A stretch of DNA of 64,000 nucleotides from Avena insularis (GCA_023614405.1 JAJUPC010000232.1:372001-436000); one strand, 5' to 3'. Positions 51,431-64,000 are shown, numbered from the stretch's first letter. Notes: generated by a model not told the origin, from the sequence alone. Program-made: numbers and translations.

Positions 51431-54400
51431 TTGCATGTCTTTTACTTCCATAAACCACATGTGGATCCACTGGTGTCATTGCATGTCTGTTCTTATAAAC
51501 AAACCACATAAGGAACACCAGTGTCATTGCATGTCTGTTCTTTTCATGAACCACACCCAGTGTCAGTGCATGTTTGTTCTATTCATGAACCACACCCAGT
51601 TTCACTGCATGTCTGTTCTTTTCTTGAACCACATAAGGATCTACCAGTGTCATTGCATGTCTTTTACTTCCATAAACCACATGTGGATCCATCGGTGTCA
51701 TTGCATGTCTGTTCCTCTAAAGAAACCACATAAGGATCCACTAGTGTCATTGCGTCTGTGTTCTTCTCATGAACCACACCCAGTGTCATTGCATGTGTGT
51801 TCTTCTAAACAAACTACATAAGGATCCACTAGTGTCATTACCTGTCTTTTCTTTTCATGAACCACATAAGGATCCACCAGTGCCATTGCATCTCTGTTCT
51901 TGTCATGAATCACAGCTAGAGTCATTGCATGTCTTTTACTTCCATAAACCACATGTGGATCCACCTAGTGTGATTGCATGTTTATTCCTCTAAAGAAACC
52001 ACATAAGGATCCACCAGTGTCATTGCGTGTCTGTTCTTTTCATGAACCACACCCAGTGTCATTGCATGTGTGTTCTTCTAAACAAACCACATAAGTCATT
52101 GCATGTCTGTTCTTTTCATGAACCACACCCGGTGTCATTGCATGTCCATTTTTCATGAACCACGACTAGAGTCATTGCATGTCTATTCCTCTAAACAAAC
52201 GACATAAGGATCCACTAGTGTCATTGCATGTCTATTATTTTCATGAACCACATAAGGATCTACCAGTGTCATTGCATGTCTGTTCTTTTCATGAACCACA
52301 ACCAGTGTCATTGCATGTCTTTTACTTCCATAAACCACATGTGGATCCACCAGTGTCATTGCATGTCTCTTCCTTTAAACAAACCACATAAGGATCCACT
52401 AGTGTCATTGCGTGTGTGTTCTTCTCATGAACCACATAAGGATGGGACCACCAGTGTCATTGCATGTCTGTTCTTTTCATGAACCACACCCAGTGTCAGT
52501 GCATGTATGTTCTATTCATGAACCACACCCAGTTTCACTGCATGTCTGTTCTTTTCATGAACCACATAAGGATCTACCAGTGTCATTGCATGTCTTTTAC
52601 ATCCATAAACCACATGTGGATCCACGGGTGTCATTGCATGTCTGTTCCTCTAAACAAACCACATAAGGATCCACCAGTGTCATGGCGTGTGTGTTCTTCT
52701 CCTAAACCACACCCAGTGTCATTGCATGTGTGTTCTTCTAAACAAACCACATAAGGATCCACTAGTGTCATTGCACATGCATTCTTTTCATGAACCACAT
52801 AAGGATCCACCAGTGTCATTGCATGTCTGTTCTTTTCATGAATCACAGCTAGAGTCATTGCATGTCTTTTACTTCCATAAACCACATATGGATCCACCTA
52901 GTGTGATTGCATGTCTGTTCCTCTAAACAAAGCACATAAGGATCCACTAGTGTCATTGCGTGTCTGTTCTTTTCATGAACCACACCCAGTATCATTGCAT
53001 GCGTGTTCTTCTAAACAAACCACATAAGGATCCACAAGTGTCATTGCCTATCTGTTCTTTTCATGAACCACACCCAGTGTCATTGCATGTGTGTTCTTCT
53101 AAACAAACCACATAAGTCGTTGCATGTCTGTTCTTTTCATGAACCACATAAGGATGGGCCCACCAGTGTCATTGCATGTCTATTATTTTCATGAACCACA
53201 CCAAGTGTCACTGCATGTCAGTTCTTTTCATGAACCACATAAGGATCTACCAGAGTCATTGGATGTGTGTTTTTCTCATGAACCACACGTGGATCCACCG
53301 GTGTCATTGCATGTATGTTCCTCTAAACAAAACAAATAAGGATCCACCAGTGTCATTGCATGTGTGATCTTTTCATGAACTACACCCAGTGTCATTGCAT
53401 GTGTGTTCTTCTAGACAAAACAAATAAGGATCCACCAGTGTCATTGCCTGTCTGTTCTTTTCATGAACCACATAAGGATCCACCAGTGTCATTGGACGTC
53501 TGTTCTTTTCATCAATCACAGCTAGAGTCATTACATGTCTTTTACTTCCATAAACCACATAAGGATCCACCTAGTGTGATTGCATGTCTGTTCCTCTAAA
53601 TAAACCACATAAGGATCCACCAGTGTCATTGCGTGTCTGTTCTTTTCATGAACCACACCCAGTCTCATTGCATGCGTGTTCTTCTAAACAAACCACATAA
53701 GGATCCACCAGTGTCATTGCCTATCTGTTCTTTTCATGAACCACACCCAGTGTCATTGCATGTGTGTTCTTCTAAACAAACCACATAAGGATCCACCAGT
53801 GTCATTGCATGTCTGTTCTTTTCATGAATCACATAAGGATCCACCAGTGTCATTGCATGTCTGTTCTTTTCATGAATCACATCTAGAGTCATTGCATGTC
53901 TTTTACTTCCATAAACCACATATGGATCCACCTAGTGTGATTGCATGTATGTTCCTCTAAACAAAGCACATAAGGATCCACTAGTGTCATTGCGTGTCTG
54001 TTCTTTTCATGAACCACACCTAGTATCATTGCATGTGTGTTCTTCTAAACAAACCACATAAGGATCCACAAGTGTCATTGCCTATCTGTTCTTTTCATGA
54101 ACCACAACCAGTGTCATTGCATGTGTGTTCTTCTAAACAAACCACATAAGTCGTTGCATGTCTGTTCTTTTCATGAACCACACCCGGTGTCATTGCATGT
54201 CTGTTCTTTTCATGAACCACGGCTAGAGTCATTGCATGTCCGTTCCTCTAAACAAACCACATAAGGATCCACCAGTGTGATTACATGTCTGTTCTTTTCA
54301 TGAACCACATAAGGATCTACCAGTGTCATTGCATGTTTGTTCTTTTCATGAACCACACCTAGTGTCATTGATGTGTGTTACTTCCATAAACCACATATGG

Positions 54401-55940
54401 ATCCACCTAGTGTGATTGCATGTTTGTTCCTTCCATAAACCACATAAGGATCCACGAGTGTCATTGTCTGTCTGTTCTTTTCATGAACCACTCCTAGTGT
54501 CAGTGCATGCCTGTTCATTTCATGAACAACACCCAGTGTCACTACATGTTAGTTCTTTTCATGAACCACATAAGGATCTACCAGAGTCACTAGATGTGTG
54601 TTCTTCTCCTGAACCACACGTGGATCCACCGGTGTCATTGCATGTCTGTTCCACTAAACAAACCACATAAGGATCCCCCAGTGTCATTGCGTGTGTGTTC
54701 TTTTCATGAACCACACACAGTGTCATTGCATGTGTGTTCTTCTAAACAAACCACATAAGGATCCACCAGTGTCATTGCATGTCTGTTATTTTCATGAACC
54801 ACATAAGGATGGGCCCACCAGTGTCATTGCATGTCTGTTCTTTTCATGAACCACACCCAATGTCAGTGCATGTTCGTTCTATTCATGAACCACACCCAGT
54901 TGCACTGCATGTCTATTCTTTTCATGAACCACATAAGGATCTACCAGTGTCATTGCATGTCTTTTACTTCCATAAACCACATGTGGATCCACCGGTGTCA
55001 TTGCATGTCTGTTCCTCTAAAGAAACCACATAAGGATCCACTAGTGTCATTGCGTCTGTGTTCTTCTCATGAACAAAACCAAGTGTCATTGCATGTGTGT
55101 TCTTCTAAACAAACCACATAAGGATCCACCAGTGTCATTACTTGTCTTTTCTTTTCATGAACCACATAAGAATCCACCAGTGCCATTGCATGTCTGTTCT
55201 TGTCATGAATCACAGCTAGAGTCATTGCATGTCTTTTACTTCCATAAACCACATGTGGATCCACCTAGTGTGATTGCATGTTTGTTCCTCTAAAGAAACC
55301 ACATAAGGATCCACCAGTGTCATTGCGTGTCTGTTCTTTTCATGAACCACACCAGTGTCATTGCATGTGTGTTCTTCAAAACAAACCACATAAGTCATTG
55401 CATGTCTGTTTTTTTCATGAACCACACCCAGTGTCATTGCATGTCTGTTCTTTTCATGAACCACGACTAGAGTCATTGCATGTCTATTCCTCTAAACAAA
55501 CCACATAAGGATCCACTAGTGTCATTGCATGTCTGTTATTTTCATGAACCACATAAGGATCTACCAGTGTCATTGCATGTCTGTTCTTTTCATGAACCAC
55601 AACCAGTGTCATTGCATGTCTTTTACTTCCATAAACCACATGTGGATCCACCGGTGTCATTGCATGTCTCTTCCTTTAAACAAACCACATAAGGATCCAC
55701 TAGTGTCATTGCGTGTGTGTTCTTCTCATGAACCACATAAGGATGGGCCCACCAGTGTCATTGCATGTCTGTTCTTTTCATAAACCACACCCAGTGTCAG
55801 TGCATGTCTGTTCTATTCATGAACCACACCCAGTTTCACTGCATGTCTGTTCTTTTCATGAACCACATAAGGATCTACCAGTGTTATTGCATGTCTTTTA
55901 CTTCCATAAACCACATGTGGATCCACTGGTGTCATTGCAT
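47030..55940 (+). repeat. Tandem duplication of 4,456 bp, near identical
   Basis: Markers at 47311, 48669, 49960, 50323 and 51024 recur at 51767, 53124, 54416, 54779 and 55480, offset 4,455-4,456 bp. Long stretches are identical by eye. The junction is near 51485, where the second copy starts at an ATAAGGAACACC block, matching 47050. This is among the most recent rearrangements in the window. Confidence 0.85.
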
Positions 55941-56424
55941 GTCTGTTCCTCTAAACAAACCACATAAGGATCCACCAGTGTCATGGCGTGTGTGTTCTTC
56001 TCCTGAACCACACCCAGTGTCATTGCTTGTGCGTTCTTCTAAACAAACCACATAAGGATCCACTAGTGTCATTGCCTGTCTGTTCTTTTCATGAACCACA
56101 TAAGGATCCACCAATGTCATTGCATGTCTGTTCTTTTCATGAATCACAGCTAGAGTCATTGCATGTCTTTTACTTCCATAAACCACATATGGATCCACCT
56201 AGTGTGATTGCATGTCTGTTCCTCTAAACAAAGCACATAAGGATCCACTAGTGTCATTGCGTGTATGTTCTTTTCATGAACCACACCCAGTATCATTGCA
56301 TGCGTGTTCTTCTAAACAAGCCACATAAGGATCCACAAGTGTCATTGCCTATCTGTTCTTTTCATGAACCACACCCAGTGTCATTGCATGTGTGTTCTTC
56401 TAAACAAACCACATAATTCGTTGC

Positions 56425-59400
56425 ATGTCTGTTCTTTTCATGAACAACATAAGGATGGGCCCACCAGTGTCATTGCATGTCTATTCTTTTCATGAACCAC
56501 ACGAAGTGTCACTGCATGTCAGTTCTTTTCATGAACCACATAAGGATCTACCAGTGTCATTGCATGTCTTTTACTTCCATAAACCACACGTGGATCCACC
56601 GGTGTCATTGCATGTATGTTCCTCTAAACAAAACAAATAAGGATCCACCAGTGTCATTGCATGTGTGATCTTTTCATGAACTTCACCCAGTGTCATTGCA
56701 TGTGTGTTCTTCTAAACAAAACAAATAAGGATCCACCAGTGTCATTGCCTGTCTGTTCTTTTCATGAACCACATAAGGATCCACCAGTGTCATTGGACGT
56801 CTGTTCTTTTCATCAATCACAGCTAGAGTCATTGCATGTCTTTTACTTCCATAAACCACATATGGATCCACCTAGTGTGATTGCATGTCAGTTCCTCTAA
56901 ATAAACCACATAAGGATCCACCAGTGTCATTGCATGTCTGTTCTTTTCATCAACCACACCCAGTGTCACTACATGTTAGTTCTTTTCATGAACCACATAA
57001 GGATCTACCAGAGTCACTGGATGTGTGTTCTTCTCATGAACCACACGTGGATCCACCGGTGTCATTGCATGTCTGTTCCACTAAACAAACCACATAAGGA
57101 TCCCCCAGTGTCATTGCGTGTGTGTTCTTTTCATGAACCACACACAGTGTCATTGCATGTGTGTTCTTCTAAACAAACCACATAAGGATCCACCAGTGTC
57201 ATTGCATGTCTGTTCTTTTCATGAAACACATAAGTATGGGCCCACCAGTGTCATTGCATGTCTGTTCTTTTCATGAACCACACCCAATGTCAATGCATGT
57301 TTGTTCTATTCATGAACCACACCCAGTTTCACTGCATGTCTGTTCTTTTCTTGAACCACATAAGGATCTACCAGTGTCATTGCATGTGTTTTACTTCCAT
57401 AAACCACATGTGGATCCACCGGTGTCATTGCATGTTTGTTCCTCTAAAGAAACCACATAGGGATCCACTAGTGTCATTGCGTCTGTGTTCTTCTCATGAA
57501 CCACACCCAGTGTCATTGCATGTGTGTTCTTCTAAACAAACCACATAAGGATCCACAAGTGTCATTACCTGTCTTTTCTTTTCATGAACCACATAAGGAT
57601 CCACCAGTGCCATTGCATGTCTGTTCTTGTCATGAATCACAGCTAGAGTCATTGCATGTCTTTTACTTCCATAAACCACATGTGGATCCACCTAGTGTGA
57701 TTGCATGTTTGTTCCTCTAAAGAAACCACATAAGGATCCACCAGTGTCATTGCGTGTCTGTTCTTTTCATGAACCACACAAGTGTCATTGCATGTGTGTT
57801 CTTCTAAACAAACCACATAAGTCATTGCATGTCTGTTTTTTTCATGAACCACACCCAGTGTCATTGCATGTCTGTTCTTTTCATGAACCACGACTAGAGT
57901 CATTGCATGTCTATTCCTCTAAACAAACCACATAAGGATCCACTAGTGTCATTGCATGTCTGTTATTTTCATGAACCACATAAGGATCTACCAGTGTCAT
58001 TGCATGTCTGTTCTTTTCATGAACCACAACCAGTGTCATTGCATGTCTTTTACTTCCATAAACCACATGTGGATCCACCGGTGTCATTGCATGTCTCTTC
58101 CTTTAAACAAACCACATAAGGATCCACTAGTGTCATTGCGTGTGTGTTATTCTCATGAACCACATAAGGATGGGCCCACCAGTGTCATTGCATGTCTGTT
58201 CTTTTCATAAACCACACCCAGTGTCAGTGCATGTCTGTTCTATTCATGAACCACACCCAGTTTCACTGCATGTCTGTTCTTTTCATGAACCACATAAGGA
58301 TCTACCAGTGTTATTGCATGTCTTTTACTTCCATAAACCACATGTGGATCCACTGGTGTCATTGCATGTCTGTTCCTCTAAAGAAACCACATAAGGATCC
58401 ACCAGTGTCATTGCGTCTGTGTTCTTCTCATGAACCACACCCAGTGTCATTGCATGTGTGTTCTTCTAAACAAACCACATAAGGATCCACCAGTGTCATT
58501 ACCTGTCTTTTCTTTTCATGAACCACATAAGGATCCACCAGTGCCATTGCATGTCTGTTCTTGTCATGAATCACAGCTAGAGTCATTGCATGTCTTTTAC
58601 TTCCATAAACCACATGTGGATCCACCTAGTGTGATTGCATGTTTGTTCCTCTAAAGAAACCACATAAGGATCCACCAGTGTCATTGCGTGTCTGTTCTTT
58701 TCATGAACCACACACAGTGTCATTGCATGTGTGTTCTTCTAAACAAACCACATAAGGATCCACCAGTGTCATTGCGTGTGTGTTCTTCTCATGAACCACA
58801 TAAGGATGGGCCCACCAGTGTCATTGCATGTCTGTTCTTTTCATAAACCACACCCAGTGTCAGTGCATGTATGTTCTATTCATGAACCACACCCAGTTTC
58901 ACTGCATGTCTGTTCTTTTCATGAACCACATAAGGATCTACCAGTGTTATTGCATGTCTTTTACTTCCATAAACCACATGTGGATCCACTGGTGTCATTG
59001 CATGTCTGTTCCTCTAAACAAACCACATAAGGATCCACCAGTGTCATGGCGTGTGTGTTCTTCTCCTGAACCACACCCAGTGTCATTGCATGTGTGTTCT
59101 TCTATACAAACCACATAAGGATCCACTAGTGTCATTGCCTGTCTGTTCTTTTCATGAACCACATAAGGATACACCAATGTCATTGCATGTCTGTTCTTTT
59201 CATGAATCACAGCTAGTGTCATTGCATGTCTTTTACTTCCAGAAACCACATATGGATCCACCTAGTGTGATTTCATGTCTGTTCCTCTAAACAAAGCACA
59301 TAAGGATCCACTAGTGTCATTGCGTGTCTGTTCTTTTCATGAACCACACCCAGTATCATTGCATGCGTGTTCTTCTAAACAAGCCACATTAGGATCCACA

Positions 59401-62400
59401 AGTGTCATTGCCTATCTGTTCTTTTCATGAACCACACCCAGTGTCATTGCATGTGTGTTCTTCTAAACAAACCACATAAGTCGTTGCATGTCTGTTCTTT
59501 TCATGAACAACATAAGGATGGGCCCACCAGTGTCATTGCATGTCTATTCTTTTCATGAACTACACGAAGTGTCACTGCATGTCAGTTCTTTTCATGAACC
59601 ACATAAGGATCTACTAGTGTCATTGCATGTCTTTTACTTCCATAAACCACACGTGGATCCACCGGTTTCATTGCATGTATGTTCCTCTAAACAAAACAAA
59701 TAAGGATCCACCAGTGTCATTGCATGTGTGATCTTTTCTTGAACTTCACCCAGTGTCATTGCATGTGTGTTCTTCTAAACAAAACAAATAAGGATCCACC
59801 AGTGTCATTGCCTGTCTGTTCTTTTCATGAACCACATAAGGATCCACCAGTGTCATTGGACGTCTGTTCTTTTCATCAATCACAGCTAGAGTCATTGCAT
59901 GTCTTTTACTTCCATAAACCACCTATGGATCCACCTAGTGTGATTGCATGTCAGTTCCTCTAAATAAACCACATAAGGATCCACCAGTGTCATTGCATGT
60001 CTGTTCTTTTCATGAACCACACCCAGTGTCACTACATGTTAGTTCTTTTCATGAACCACATAAGGATCTACCAGAGTCACTGGATGTGTGTTCTTCTCAT
60101 GAACCACACGTGGATCCACCGGTGTCATTGCATGTCTGTTCCACTAAACAAACCACATAAGGATCCCCCAGTGTCATTGCGTGTGTGTTCTTTTCATGAA
60201 CCACACACAGTGTCATTGCATGTGTGTTCTTCTAAACAAACCACATAAGGATCCACCAGTGTCATTGCATGTCTGTTCTTTTCATGAAACACATAAGTAT
60301 GGGCCCACCAGTGTCATTGCATGTCTGTTCTTTTCATGAACCACACCCAATGTCAATGCATGTTTGTTCTATTCATGAACCACACCCAGTTTCACTGCAT
60401 GTCTGTTCTTTTCTTGAACCACATAAGGATCTACCAGTGTCATTGCATGTGTTTTACTTCCATAAACCACATGTGGATCCACCGGTGTCATTGCATGTTT
60501 GTTCCTCTAAAGAAACCACATAGGGATCCACTAGTGTCATTGCGTCTGTGTTCTTCTCATGAACCACACCCAGTGTCATTGCATGTGTGTTCTTCTAAAC
60601 AAACCACATAAGGATCCACAAGTGTCATTACCTGTCTTTTCTTTTCATGAACCACATAAGGATCCACCAGTGCCATTGCATGTCTGTTCTTGTCATGAAT
60701 CACAGCTAGAGTCATTGCATGTCTTTTACTTCCATAAACCACATGTGGATCCACCTAGTGTGATTGCATGTTTGTTCCTCTAAAGAAACCACATAAGGAT
60801 CCACCAGTGTCATTGCGTGTCTGTTCTTTTCATGAACCACACCAGTGTCATTGCATGTGTGTTCTTCTAAACAAACCACATAAGTCATTGCATGTCTGTT
60901 TTTTTCATGAACCACACCCAGTGTCATTGCATGTCTGTTCTTTTCATGAACCACGACTAGAGTCATTGCATGTCTATTCCTCTAAACAAACCACATAAGG
61001 ATCCACTAGTGTCATTGCATGTCTGTTATTTTCATGAACCACATAAGGATCTACCAGTGTCATTGCATGTATTCTTTTCATGAACCACAACCGGTGTCAT
61101 TGCATGGCTTTTACTTCCATAAACCACATGTGGATCCACCTGTGTCATTGCATGTCTCTTCCTTTAAACAAACCACATAAGGATCCACTAGTGTCATTGC
61201 GTGTGTGTTATTCTCATGAACCACATAAGGATGGGCCCACGGTGTCATTGCATATGCATTCTTTTCATAAACCACACCCAGGTGTGTGCATGTACATTCT
61301 ATTCATGAACCACACCCGCCATTTCATGTACATTCTTTTTTCATGAACCACATAAGGATCTACCGGTGTTATTGCATGTCTTTTACTTCCATAAACCACA
61401 TGTGGATCCACTGGTGTCATTGCATGTCTGTTCCTCTAAAGAAACCACATAAGGATCCACCAGTGTCATTGCGTGCATGTTCTTCTCATGAACCACACCA
61501 GTGTCATTGCATGTGTGTTCTTCTAAACAAACCACATAAGGATCCACCAAGTGTCATTACATCTTTTCTTTTCATGAACCACATAAGGATCCACAGTGCC
61601 ATTGCATGTCATTCTTGTCATGAATCACAGCTAGAGTCATTGCATGTCTTTTACTTCCATAAACCACATGTGGATCCACCTAGTGTGATTGCATGTTTGT
61701 TCCTCTAAAGAAACCACATAAGGATCCACCAGTGTCATTGCGTGTCTGTTCTTTTCATGAACCACACACAGTGTCATTGCATGTGTGTTCTTCTAAACAA
61801 ACCACATAAGGATCCACCAGTGTCATTGCGTGTGTGTTCTTCTCATGAACCACATAAGGATGGGCCCACCAGTGTCATTGCATGTCTGTTCTTTTCATAA
61901 ACCACACCCAGTGTCAGTGCATGTATGTTCTATTCATGAACCACACCCAGTTCCTTTGCATGTACATTCTTTTCATGAACCACATAAGGATCTACCGGTG
62001 TTATTGCATGTCTTTTACTTCCATAAACCACATGTGGATCCACCGTGTCATTGCATGTCTGTTCCTCTAAAGAAACCACATAAGGATCCACCAGTGTCAT
62101 GGCGTGTGTGTTCTTTTCATGAACCACACACAGTGTCATTGCATGTGTGTTCTTCTATACAAACCACATAAGGATCCACTAGTGTCATTGCATGCATTCT
62201 TTTCATGAACCACATAAGGATACACCAATGTCATTGCATGTCATTCTTTTCATGAATCACAGCTAGTGTCATTGCATGTCTTTTACTTCCGAAACCACAT
62301 ATGGATCCACCTAGTGTGATTTCATGTCATTCCTCTAAACAAAGCACATAAGGATCCACTAGTGTCATTGCGTTCTGTTCTTTTCATGAACCACACCAGT

Positions 62401-63824
62401 ATCATTGCATGCGTGTTCTTCTAAACAAGCCACATTAGGATCCACAAGTGTCATTGCCTATCTGTTCTTTTCATGAACCACACCCAGTGTCATTGCATGT
62501 GAGTTCTTCTAAACAAACCACAAAAGTCGTAGCATGTGTTCTTTTCATGAACAACATAAGGATGGGCCCACCGGTGTCATTGCATGTCTATTCTTTTCAT
62601 GAACTACACGTGTCACCGCATGTCGATTCTTTTCATGAACCACATAAGGATCTACTAGTGTCATTGCATGTCTTTTACTTCCATAAACCACACGTGGATC
62701 CACCGGTTTCATTGCATGTATGTTCCTCTAAACAAAACAAATAAGGATCCACCAGTGTCATTGCATGTGTGATCTTTTCATGAACTTCACCCAGTGTCAT
62801 TGCATGTGTGTTCTTCTAAACAAAACAAATAAGGATCCACCAGTGTCATTGCCTGTCTGTTCTTTTCATGAACCACATAAGGATCCACCAGTGTCATTGG
62901 ACGTCTGTTCTTTTCATCAATCACAGCTAGAGTCATTGCATGTCTTTTACTTCCATAAACCACATATGGATCCACCTAGTGTGATTGCATGTCAGTTCCT
63001 CTAAATAAACCACATAAGGATCCACCAGTGTCATTGCATGTCTGTTCTTTTCATGAACCACACCCAGTGTCACTACATGTTAGTTCTTTTCATGAACCAC
63101 ATAAGGATCTACCAGAGTCACTGGATGTGTGTTCTTCTCATGAACCACACGTGGATCCACCGGTGTCATTGCATGTCTGTTCCACTAAACAAACCACATA
63201 AGGATCCCCTAGTGTCATTGCGTGTGTGTTCTTTTTATGAACCACACACAGTGTCATTGGATGTGTGTTCTTCTAAACACACCACATAAGGATCCACCAG
63301 TGTCATTGCATGTCTGTTCTTTTCATGAACCACATAAGGATGGGCCCACCAGTGTCATTGCATGTCTGTTCTTTTCATGAACCACACCCAATGTCAGTGC
63401 ATGTTTGTTCTATTCATGAACCACACCCAGTTTCACTGCATGTCTGTTCTTTTCTTGAACCACATAAGTATCTACCAGTGTCATTGCATGTGTTTTATTT
63501 CCATAAACCACATGTGGATCCACCGGTGTCATTGCATGTCTGTTCCTCTAAAGAAACCACATAAGGATCCACTAGTGTCATTGCGTCTGTGTTCTTCTCA
63601 TGAACCACACCCATTGTCATTGCATGTGTGTTCTTCTAAACAAACCACATAAGGATCCACCAGTGTCATTACATGTCTTTTCTTTTCATGAACCACATAA
63701 GGATCCACCAGTGCCATTGCATGTCTGTTCTTGTCATGAATCACAGCTAGAGTCATTGCATGTCTTTTACTTCCATAAACCACATGTGGATCCACCTAGT
63801 GTGATTGCATGTTTGTTCCTCTAA
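56425..63824 (+). repeat. Higher-order repeat of 3,063 bp, two full copies and a third to the edge
   Basis: 56425 recurs at 59488, and 57206 at 60269, at offset 3,063. A third copy starts at about 62544, where spacing falls to about 3,041-3,056 because of many small deletions in 61.06-62.64 kb. The private variant ATAAGTATGGGCCC at about 57230 and 60293 links copies 1 and 2. The third copy has the usual ATAAGGATGGGCCC. Confidence 0.8.
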
Positions 63825-64000
63825 AGAAACCACATAAGGATCCACCAGTGTCATTGCGTGTCTGTTCTTTTCATGAACCACACACAGTGTCATTGCATGT
63901 GTGTTCTTCTAAACAAACCACATAAGGATCCACCAGTGTCATTGCATGTCATTCTTTTCATGAACCACATAAGGATGGGTCCACCGGTGTCATTGCATGT

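Larger units (their letters stand above)
7474..64000 (+). repeat. Satellite array of 39/48/49-bp monomers, open at right edge
   Basis: From about 7474 to the window end the DNA is entirely head-to-tail monomers in one orientation. Each starts GTGTCATTGCATGT(C/G)TGTTC. One of three middles follows: X, TTTTCATGAACCACA; Y, (C/T)TCTAAACAAACCACA; or Z, with TTTTACTTCCATAAACCACA replacing part of the core. The ending is either TAAGGATCCACCA (48-49 bp unit) or CCCA / GCTA (39 bp unit). An ending TAAGGATGGGCCCACCA gives 52 bp, and TAA fused to GTCATTGC gives about 37 bp. At a mean near 44 bp the window holds roughly 1,250-1,300 monomers, an estimate from length and not a count. The consensus contains no CpG. 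No transposon, gene or other sequence interrupts the array. I recognise no named satellite family. Confidence 0.95.

Noticed and set aside
7474..64000. CRISPR array
   Set aside because: Monomers are contiguous with no unique spacers of constant length, there are no cas genes, and the context is plant-like.
7474..64000. Many 60-170 codon frames on both strands as repeat proteins
   Set aside because: They arise from unit lengths divisible by three, overlap in two or three frames, stop wherever a 49- or 52-bp unit occurs, and lack any gene context.
7474..64000. Satellite derived from rDNA spacer or transposon LTR
   Set aside because: No rRNA gene, no LTR ends and no coding domain occur anywhere in the array.

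Overview
The window reads as plant nuclear DNA, most likely from a grass (Poaceae, possibly Triticeae/Pooideae). The reasons are an 88% tandem-repeat content, a very GC-rich, purine-skewed block of the kind common near grass genes, a plausible plant GT-AG intron, and a stretch near 850-900 that I recall, without being able to check it, as resembling noncoding parts of Triticeae Ty3/gypsy elements. There is no sign of prokaryotic gene organisation, rRNA, tRNA or CRISPR.

Left flank (1-7473). Positions 1-1420 look like noncoding retrotransposon-type DNA and include a four-copy degenerate tandem repeat at 491-790. Positions 1421-2160 hold nothing I can call. On the minus strand, 2644-2161 carries an eroded coding segment with stops and one apparent frameshift. 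Positions 2840-3760 are a CpG-rich, G-skewed block. Positions 4042-5836 hold three tandem copies of a pair of related exon-like modules (A and B) on the minus strand. Directly upstream of them, in minus-strand sense, is an exon-like open segment (6549-6079). It has an in-frame 27-bp minisatellite, two CAG-to-TAG stops and a good splice donor. Together these suggest a decayed minus-strand gene with duplicated exons. Positions 6640-7473 contain only a poly-G tract of note.

Satellite array (7474-64000, running off the right edge). More than 56 kb consists of head-to-tail short monomers, mainly 39, 48 and 49 bp with 37- and 52-bp variants, all built on one core. Monomers are ordered into a recurrent eight-monomer, 363-bp cassette. 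Cassettes sit in higher-order repeats of about 1.35, 1.98, 3.06 and 3.34 kb, one 4,456-bp near-identical tandem duplication, and a long-range duplication about 27-29 kb apart (about 10-22.5 kb against 37.6-51.4 kb). Many short open frames exist in the array, but they follow from unit lengths divisible by three and I do not regard them as genes.

The most interesting content is this nested repeat architecture, for which I know no named satellite family. Next are islands of a recurrent indel pattern that may be consensus errors, and the exon-duplicated pseudogene beside the array. I found no convincing intact protein-coding gene.
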